64,000 nt of DNA from Burkholderiales bacterium Ga0077547. GTDB lineage: Bacteria > Pseudomonadota > Gammaproteobacteria > Burkholderiales > Burkholderiaceae_C. Under the pieces are notes generated by a model. That model made no database searches. It saw only the letters and a program-made list of their open reading frames with translations, and was not told the DNA's origin. Made by a program: the position numbers and the translations under genes. Numbering within the stretch: the stretch's first letter is position 1; each line of letters opens with the position of its first letter. This document shows positions 57,615-64,000 of the stretch, one piece after another. The stretch spans positions 37,392-101,391 of the forward strand of contig LNEY01000002.1 of the NCBI GenBank assembly GCA_001464195.1. The letters are read 5' to 3'.

Positions 57615-59204
57615 ATGTTGCCGACCCGACGCCAGTTCGTGAGCGCCACCTGCGGCGCCGCGGCACTGGGCTGTACTTCACTCGGCTGGCGCACCGCATT
57701 CGGCGCGCCGGCGGTGCTTGCATCACCAGCGACGCGCGCTGAGGTCCCGCGCTTCGACCTCGGCATCGCCTCCGGCCACCCGCAGACCGACAGCGTGGTG
57801 CTGTGGACGCGGCTGACGGGGGACGATCTTCCCGATCAGGTCGAGGTGCGTTGGGAGGTGGCGCACGACGAGGCGTTTCGGCGCATCGCCGCCCGCGGGA
57901 CCGAAACGGCGCAGGCCAGTTGGGCACACAGCGTGCACGCCGAACCGCGCGGCTTGCAGCCGGGACGCTGGTACTGGTATCGCTTCCAGGCACTCGGCGA
58001 CCGCAGCATGGCGGGCCGCACGCGCACCGCACCGTCGGCCGTTGCCGCCACGGGAGCGGCCGACCCGCTGCGCTTCGCGATTGCGAGCTGCCAGCGTTAT
58101 GAATCGGGCCACTACGCCGCCTGGCGTGATGTGGCAGAACAGTCGCTCGATCTGGTGATGTTTCTCGGCGACTACATCTACGAATCGGCGTCGCGCCCCG
58201 GCGGACCTCGACACCACGACGGCGGCGTGGCACGCACCCTGGCCGATTACCGCGCCCGCTACGCCACCTACAAGCGCGATGCCCACCTGCAGGCCGCCCA
58301 TGCCAGCGCGCCGTGGCTGATGGTGTGGGACGACCACGAGGTAGAGAACGACTACGCCGGGCTGCAGAGCCAGCACCTGGATGCCGATTTCACGACGCGC
58401 CGCGCGGCGGCCTACCAGGCCTACTGGGAACATCTGCCGTTCCCGAAGGCGGCCCGGCCACGGCTGGGCGTGCGTGGTGCCACGATGCCCATCACCGGGC
58501 GGCTGGACTGGGGCACGCTGGCCCGCATCCACCTGCTCGACAACCGCCAGTACCGCGATCCGCAAGCCTGCCCACGGGCGGGCCGCGGTGGCTCGAACAC
58601 CGTGGCGTTACAAGACTGTCCTGCCTTGCACGACCCACGGCGCAGCCTGCTCGGCGCCGAACAGGAACGCTGGCTGGCCAGCGGCTGGGACCTGCGCCGG
58701 CCGTGGAATCTGGTGGCCCAGCAAACGCTGATGGCCCGCCACGCCTGGAGCGATCCCAGCGCAGCCGCGGGCGTGGGCGCCACCTACTGGACCGACGGCT
58801 GGGACGGCTACGCCGCATCGCGCAACCGGCTGCTCGGTACCGTGGCGGCACGTCAGGCGCCAGGGGTTGTGGTGCTCGGGGGTGATGTGCATGCCCATGT
58901 GGTGGCCGACCTGAAAGCCGACTTCGACCGCCCCGACGCACCCACCGTCGCCACCGAGTTCTGCGGCAGCTCGATCGCCAGCAGCGGACTGCCGCAAGAC
59001 CGCATCGACGCGTCGCGCCCGTTCAACCCGCACATCCACTGGAGTCGCAGCGATCAGCGCGGCTGCATGTTGTTCACCCTGGACGCCAAACAGCTGCAAG
59101 CGGCGCTGAGGGTGGTTGACGACGTGAACGATCCGGCCAGTGCCGTGCGCACCGCCACCAGCTTCATGGTCGATGCCCAGAAGCCCGGCGCCGTCGCCAC
59201 ATGA
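57615..59204 (+). CDS. phoD: Alkaline phosphatase D family protein
   Basis: TRRQFVSATCGAAALGCTSLG Tat-like leader; FDLGIASGHPQTDSVVLWTRLTGDDLPDQVEVRWEVAHDEAFRRI; FLGDYIYES; WDDHEVENDYAG; VLGGDVHAHVVADL. Confidence 0.94.
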   Translation: MLPTRRQFVSATCGAAALGCTSLGWRTAFGAPAVLASPATRAEVPRFDLGIASGHPQTDSVVLWTRLTGDDLPDQVEVRWEVAHDEAFRRIAARGTETAQASWAHSVHAEPRGLQPGRWYWYRFQALGDRSMAGRTRTAPSAVAATGAADPLRFAIASCQRYESGHYAAWRDVAEQSLDLVMFLGDYIYESASRPGGPRHHDGGVARTLADYRARYATYKRDAHLQAAHASAPWLMVWDDHEVENDYAGLQSQHLDADFTTRRAAAYQAYWEHLPFPKAARPRLGVRGATMPITGRLDWGTLARIHLLDNRQYRDPQACPRAGRGGSNTVALQDCPALHDPRRSLLGAEQERWLASGWDLRRPWNLVAQQTLMARHAWSDPSAAAGVGATYWTDGWDGYAASRNRLLGTVAARQAPGVVVLGGDVHAHVVADLKADFDRPDAPTVATEFCGSSIASSGLPQDRIDASRPFNPHIHWSRSDQRGCMLFTLDAKQLQAALRVVDDVNDPASAVRTATSFMVDAQKPGAVAT

Positions 59205-59264
59205 CACGGCGGTGACATTCGCAGCCACAATCAGTGCCCTTCCTCGCAGCATGTCCCTCCCCAC

Positions 59265-61163
59265 ATGTCACCAACACCCACCCCCACGACCCGGCCGCAC
59301 CGCAACGCACCTGCCCACCTGGTGCACCTCCGCCTGAAAGCGTGGGTGGACGAGATCGCGGCGCTGACCGACGCGGCCGATGTCTACTGGTGCGACGGCT
59401 CGCAAGCCGAGTACGACCGGCTCTGCGAGCAGCTGGTGGCCGCTGGCACCATGAAAAAGCTCAACCCCGAGCTGCGCCCCCGCAGCTACCTGGCCACCAG
59501 CGACCCCAGCGATGTGGCCCGCGTCGAGGACCGCACCTACATCTGCAGCCCGCGCAAGGAAGACGCCGGCCCCACCAACAACTGGATGGCGCCGGCCGAG
59601 ATGCGCGCGCTGCTGCAGACCGGTCGTTCCGATGGAACGCCCGCGTTGTTCCGCGGCGCGATGAAGGGTCGCACGCTGTATGTGGTGCCGTTTTCCATGG
59701 GCCCGCTCGGGTCGCACATCTCGCACATCGGCGTCGAGCTGACCGACAGCCCTTATGTGGCCGTGAGCATGCGCACCATGACGCGCATGGGCCGTGCCGT
59801 GATCGACCTGCTGGGCACCGACGGCGAATTCGTGCCCTGCGTGCACACCGTCGGCGCACCGCTGGCCGCCGGCCAGAAAGACGTGCCCTGGCCGTGCAAC
59901 ACCACGAAGTACATCGTTCACTACCCCGAGACGCGCGAAATCTGGAGCTACGGCTCGGGCTACGGCGGCAATGCGCTGCTGGGCAAGAAGTGCTTTGCGC
60001 TGCGCATCGCCTCCACCATGGGGCGTGACCAGGGCTGGCTGGCCGAGCACATGCTGATCCTGGGCGTGACCAACCCGGCGGGCAAGAAGTACCACGTGGC
60101 CGCAGCCTTCCCGAGCGCCTGCGGCAAGACCAACTTCTCGATGATGGTGCCGCCGCAGGGCTACACGGGCTGGAAGGTCACCACCATCGGCGACGACATC
60201 GCGTGGATCAAGCCGGGAGCCGATGGCCGGCTCTATGCCATCAACCCGGAAGCCGGCTACTTCGGCGTGGCCCCGGGCACCAACCACCAAACCAACCCCA
60301 ACTGCATGGACTCATTGAAGTCCGATGTGGTGTTCACCAACGTCGCGCTGACCGACGATGGCGATGTGTGGTGGGAAGGCATGACCGACACCCCGCCTGC
60401 GCATCTGATCGACTGGCAAGGCCGTGACTGGACACCGGCAATCGCGAAAGAAAACGCGGTGGACGGCAAGCCCCGGCCCGCGGCCCACCCGAACGCGCGC
60501 TTCACCGTGGCCGCAGGCAACAACCCGGTGCTCGATCCGCAATGGGACAACGCCGCTGGCGTGCCGATCGACGCCTTCATCTTCGGTGGCCGCCGCTCGA
60601 CCACCGTGCCGCTGGTGACGCAGGCGCGCAGCTGGGTCGAAGGTGTCTACATGGCCGCGACCATGGGCAGCGAAACCACCGCGGCCGCAGCCGGCCAGCA
60701 GGGCGTTGTGCGGCGCGACCCGTTCGCGATGCTGCCGTTTGCCGGCTACAACATGGCCGATCACTTCCAGCACTGGCTCAACATCGGCAACAAGTTGTCG
60801 GCCAGCGGCGCCACGCTGCCGCTGATCTTCTGCGTCAACTGGTTCCGCAAGGGCGCCGATGGCAAGTTCGCCTGGCCCGGTTACGGCGACAACATGCGTG
60901 CGCTCGAATGGATGCTCGGCCGCGTCGACGGCAAAGCGGGCGGCGAAGACAACGTGTTCGGCGTCAGCCCACGCTACGACGACCTGCGCTGGGACGGCCT
61001 GAATTTCAGCCGCGAGCAGTTCGACAGCGTCACCCGCATCGACAAGGCAGACTGGAAGCGGGAACTGGTCTTGCATGCAGAGCTGTTCAAGCAGCTCGAA
61101 TACCATTTGCCGCAGGAGCTGCCGGCGACGATGGCACGCATCGAACAACGCCTCGCGGTCTGA
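59265..61163 (+). CDS. pckG: Phosphoenolpyruvate carboxykinase (GTP)
   Basis: [68 protein letters not shown]; 632 aa. Confidence 0.97.
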   Translation: MSPTPTPTTRPHRNAPAHLVHLRLKAWVDEIAALTDAADVYWCDGSQAEYDRLCEQLVAAGTMKKLNPELRPRSYLATSDPSDVARVEDRTYICSPRKEDAGPTNNWMAPAEMRALLQTGRSDGTPALFRGAMKGRTLYVVPFSMGPLGSHISHIGVELTDSPYVAVSMRTMTRMGRAVIDLLGTDGEFVPCVHTVGAPLAAGQKDVPWPCNTTKYIVHYPETREIWSYGSGYGGNALLGKKCFALRIASTMGRDQGWLAEHMLILGVTNPAGKKYHVAAAFPSACGKTNFSMMVPPQGYTGWKVTTIGDDIAWIKPGADGRLYAINPEAGYFGVAPGTNHQTNPNCMDSLKSDVVFTNVALTDDGDVWWEGMTDTPPAHLIDWQGRDWTPAIAKENAVDGKPRPAAHPNARFTVAAGNNPVLDPQWDNAAGVPIDAFIFGGRRSTTVPLVTQARSWVEGVYMAATMGSETTAAAAGQQGVVRRDPFAMLPFAGYNMADHFQHWLNIGNKLSASGATLPLIFCVNWFRKGADGKFAWPGYGDNMRALEWMLGRVDGKAGGEDNVFGVSPRYDDLRWDGLNFSREQFDSVTRIDKADWKRELVLHAELFKQLEYHLPQELPATMARIEQRLAV

Positions 61164-61184
61164 CGCTTTCTTCAAGGACCCGGC

Positions 61185-61880
61185 ATGGCCCACATTCATT
61201 TCATCGGCGGCGAAAAAGGCGGCGTCGGCAAGTCGCTGGTGTCACGCCTGGTGGCGCAGTACCTGATCGACAAGGAACTGCCTTTCCTCGGCTTCGACAC
61301 CGACCGCTCGCACGGCGCTCTGTTGCGCTTTTACTCAGGCTTTGCATCGCCAGTGCTGGTCGACCGCTATGAAGCGCTCGACTCGATCATCGAGGCGGCC
61401 ATTGAGCAACCCGAGCGCCGCATCCTGGTCGATCTGGCCGCGCAGACGCACGACCCGCTGGTGAAGTGGATGGACGAATCGGGCGTGCTCGACATGGCCG
61501 GCGAATCCGGCTTCACCATCACCTACTGGCATGTGATGGATTCGGGCCGCGACTCGGTCGATCTGCTGAAGAAGCTGCTCGACCGCTTCGGCGCGCGCCT
61601 CAACTACGTGCTGGTGCGCAACCAGATGCGCGGCGACGATTTCAGCATGCTGGAACACTCGGGCGAGCAAGATCGCGCGCTGGGCTTCGGCGCCCATGTG
61701 GTGTCGATCAAGCACCTGAGCGACAGCATCATCCAGAAGATCGATGCGTCGAGCAGCAGCTTCTGGGCCGCGCAGCACGATGCCGACAAGTCACGCACCG
61801 GCCTGGGCATGATGGACCGCCAGCGCCTGAAGATGTGGCTGCGCGACGCCTACCAGCAGATCGACAGCGCGCCGGTCTGA
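61185..61880 (+). CDS. ParA/MinD-like P-loop ATPase
   Basis: Deviant Walker A GGEKGGVGKSLVSRLVAQYL; LPFLGFDTDRSHGALLRFY; ILVDLAAQTHDPLVKWMDESG. Confidence 0.82.
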   Translation: MAHIHFIGGEKGGVGKSLVSRLVAQYLIDKELPFLGFDTDRSHGALLRFYSGFASPVLVDRYEALDSIIEAAIEQPERRILVDLAAQTHDPLVKWMDESGVLDMAGESGFTITYWHVMDSGRDSVDLLKKLLDRFGARLNYVLVRNQMRGDDFSMLEHSGEQDRALGFGAHVVSIKHLSDSIIQKIDASSSSFWAAQHDADKSRTGLGMMDRQRLKMWLRDAYQQIDSAPV

Positions 61881-62048
61881 GGGACGACGGCCAGGGCGGT
61901 GAATACCCACCGTTGCGACGGCCTGAAGCGGCTGGCAGAGTCGCATCGAGACGCGCCACCTTTTGCACGAATTTGATGGTGTTGAACCGGCGTGTGCCGG
62001 CTGGATAGTCGTTACCTGACAAAGGTTTACCGTGGTTTTTATTGACCT

Positions 62049-62109
62049 GATTAAACGGCAACGCCCAGAGTTAAGCAGCAGTGCGTGCTGCATAAACTAG
62101 TAGTTAGGC
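62049..62109 (+). repeat. 61-bp attC-like element, copy B
   Basis: gattaaacggcaacgcccagagttaagcagcagtgcgtgctgcataaactagtagttaggc; ends with GTTAGGC (GTTRRRY); inner hairpin GCAGCA-gtgcg-TGCTGC; homologous to 26234-26294 (-). Confidence 0.75.
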
Positions 62110-62114
62110 ATGGC

Positions 62115-62525
62115 ATGGACGCACTGCACCTTGGATCTCAGTCCCAGTTCGTTCGCATCTCTGTCCCCGCCTCCTTCTCCGGTGAGGGTTGGGCACAGGT
62201 CACCTTCGAGGTGGCAGACCAATGTTTCCGCGGCAGGGTGCAAGCGTTTCTCGAGCGCTCCGACTTCGAGCGCCTCTTGCAAGGCTTGGCGCCTTTGTAC
62301 GAGTCCCTCGCAGGAAGTGCCGAACTCTCACCGCTTGAGGCCCAGGTGAGCGTTGTCTTGTCCGGTAATGGCCGAGGCGCCATTGCAGTGGCGGGTTTCG
62401 CCATGGCTCACGCCGCGTTTGGTAGCAAGCTTCAGTTTGAGTTCGAGCTCGACCAGACATACTTGCCTCCCTTCATCGCCGGACTGCAAGCGCTTCTTGC
62501 CAAGAGTGAGGGCAGCCATGCCTAA
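62115..62525 (+). CDS. Hypothetical cassette-like ORF, 136 aa (weak resemblance to WapI/DUF6228-type immunity proteins)
   Basis: Starts 5 nt after GTTAGGC; stop TAA is embedded in GCCTAAC. MDALHLGSQSQFVRISVPASFSGEGWAQVTFEVADQCFRGRVQAFLERSDFERLLQGL...; family call is a guess. Confidence 0.62.
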   Translation: MDALHLGSQSQFVRISVPASFSGEGWAQVTFEVADQCFRGRVQAFLERSDFERLLQGLAPLYESLAGSAELSPLEAQVSVVLSGNGRGAIAVAGFAMAHAAFGSKLQFEFELDQTYLPPFIAGLQALLAKSEGSHA

Positions 62526-62608
62526 CCATTCGGTCAAGCGGACTTGCCTACGGCAAGCCGCTTACCTCAAACTACAAGGGCTTCCCCCGCTGTCAAGCAA
62601 AGCCAGGC
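62520..62608 (+). repeat. attC-like recombination site, degenerate 3' end
   Basis: GCCTAAC (RYYYAAC) then GGTcAAGCGGaCTTGCC-tac-GGCAAGCCGCTTACC: 15-bp stem with two bulged bases. Simple R' absent at expected spot; GCCAGGC at 62602-62608 is a possible degenerate R'. Confidence 0.6.
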
Positions 62609-62848
62609 CATGACGATTCGCGCCAGCGAATCATCATGGAGTGCATTGACTGAATACCGATCGCGTGCCGAAGGCGTTGACTATGTAGCAAGGTGCGGAC
62701 TGGCGAAACTACAAACGGTCATTGATGCAGCTTGCGTGCTGCGGACCCTGATGAAAGACGCGCGCGGGGGCCTCATTCGTTAGTCGAGGACAGCAAGCGC
62801 TGCCTCCTTGAGCTAAACAGGCACTCCCCGCGCAGGTCCAACCTTGAA

Positions 62849-63981
62849 CTCATCAACGCTGGCCGTCACGCGGCGGTGGAAATCGTTCTTTGTGGCGCGT
62901 CTCCTCAAGCGCGCGTGGTCAGGTGGTCAGCCTGCTCAGGCGGGCATCGTGAAGCGCTCACCCCGCGCTAGCACCGCCCAGGCCATGCGCGCGTTCTTCG
63001 CGGCAATCGCCACCACCGCGCGCCAGTACCCCCTGCGCTCGGCCAGCGCCACTGCCCATCGGCTGATGCCATCCGTCTTCAGCTTCGCTGTGTTCAGCAA
63101 GGCCTTCGCCCCCATCACCAGCAGAGAGCGCAGGTACGGGTCACCGGCCTTCGTGATGCGCCCCAGCCGCGCCTTGCCACCCGAGCTGTACTGCCCTGGC
63201 ACCAGCCCCAGCCAGGCAGCGAGCTGACGTCCACACTTGAACTCATGACCATTGCCGATCATCGAGACCAGCGCGGTGGCCATGGTCTCGCCGACACCGG
63301 CCAGACGCATCAGCCGCCGAGCCCGCTCGTCCTCACGGGCCATCTGCGCGATGTGGCGGTCGTACTGAGCGACCCGGTCATCGAGCCGATGCACCTCGCT
63401 GAGCAGGTCACCGATGACCAGATTCGATAAACCTGGCAAGTCTTCGAGCCGAAGCGCCGCCTCACGCCGCACCGTGGCGGCCTTCAGCGGCAGCACGATG
63501 CCGAACTCGCTGAGCAGACCACGGATGCGGTTGAGGGTGGCCGTGCGTGCTTCGACGAACGCCTGGCGGGCACGGTGCACGCACAACTGCGCTTGCTGGG
63601 CCTCGGTCTTCACCGGCACGAAACGCATGTTCGGGCGCTGCACCGCTTCGCAGATCGCAGCAGTATCGGCCGCATCGTTCTTGCCGCGCTTGCCCGAAAG
63701 CCGGTAGGGCGCGACGAACTTCGGGGCCATCAGGCGCACCGTGTGGCCGTGGGCCATGAACAGTCGCGCCCAGTGGTGCGCGCCGGAGCACGCCTCCATG
63801 CCGATCACGCACGGCGGCAGCGCAGCGATCAGCTCGTGCAGCCGAGCGCGAGGCACGCTCGGGCGTACCTGCTCGGGCTTGCCTGACTCGTTCACCCCGT
63901 GCACTGCAAAAACATTCTTGGCGAGATCGATGCCGACGTACAGAATGGCCATGGGCTTCCCCTTCCGGATGAGTTGATGAG
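62849..63981 (-). mobile_element. IS110/IS1111-family insertion sequence (approximate extent)
   Basis: Encloses the transposase; CTCATCAAC at 62849-62857 and its inverse GTTGATGAG at 63973-63981 are a 9-bp inverted pair. True ends not determined. Confidence 0.6.
62936..63952 (-). CDS. IS110 family (DEDD) transposase
   Basis: MAILYVGIDLAKNVFAVHGVNESGK; VIGMEACSGAHHWARLFMAHGHTVRLMAPKFVAPYRLSGKRGKNDAADTAAICEAV; C-terminal LAGVGETMATALVSMIGNGHEFKCGRQLAAWLGLVPGQYSSGGKARLGRITKAGDPYLRSLL. Confidence 0.95.
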   Translation of the reverse strand: MAILYVGIDLAKNVFAVHGVNESGKPEQVRPSVPRARLHELIAALPPCVIGMEACSGAHHWARLFMAHGHTVRLMAPKFVAPYRLSGKRGKNDAADTAAICEAVQRPNMRFVPVKTEAQQAQLCVHRARQAFVEARTATLNRIRGLLSEFGIVLPLKAATVRREAALRLEDLPGLSNLVIGDLLSEVHRLDDRVAQYDRHIAQMAREDERARRLMRLAGVGETMATALVSMIGNGHEFKCGRQLAAWLGLVPGQYSSGGKARLGRITKAGDPYLRSLLVMGAKALLNTAKLKTDGISRWAVALAERRGYWRAVVAIAAKNARMAWAVLARGERFTMPA

Positions 63982-64000
63982 ATTCGCACCCCCATCGTGG

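Noticed and set aside
1-64000. Integron integrase, CRISPR array, tRNA or rRNA genes
   Set aside because: Looked for across the window by eye; no tyrosine-recombinase ORF, regular repeat-spacer array or recognisable tRNA/rRNA sequence was found.

Overview
This 64-kb, GC-rich window looks like a betaproteobacterial (probably Burkholderiales) chromosome segment; the taxonomy is inferred from gene content. Most of it is ordinary chromosomal sequence. The main blocks are: a FAAL-ACP-serine-palmitoyltransferase-like operon; a MoxR/DUF58/BatABCD operon; frmA; psiE/exoD/BI-1/nhaR; dnaE; trhO and egtB; a pirin/flavodoxin/LysR locus; gluQRS; a HK/RR/Spy system; a large hybrid kinase; csbD; two PEP-CTERM proteins; a porin that appears frameshifted; a GAF-GGDEF protein; purU; pyruvate carboxylase; vapBC; TetR-SDR; polA-DUF2782-like-thrB; phoX/phoD; pckG; a ParA-like ATPase; and an IS110-family transposase at the right edge.

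The most unusual structure is a 61-bp element present twice, at 62049-62109 (+) and 26234-26294 (-). By hand alignment the copies match at about 46/61 positions without gaps. Each lies upstream of an unrelated small ORF and ends in GTYAGGC, and each ORF is closely followed by GCCTAA[C/T]. At the 62.5-kb locus the GCCTAAC overlaps the stop codon and begins a 15-bp hairpin with two bulged bases, as in integron attC sites. I interpret both loci as gene-cassette (CALIN-like) insertions without an integrase in the window, one of them next to an IS110/IS1111-type element.

Other points of interest are the sphingolipid-type operon, the porin frameshift, an inverted pair of about 62-bp intergenic repeats between dnaE and trhO, and palindromic candidate operators upstream of tetR and vapB. 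No rRNA, tRNA or CRISPR was recognised. All functional calls come from reading translations; no database search was run.
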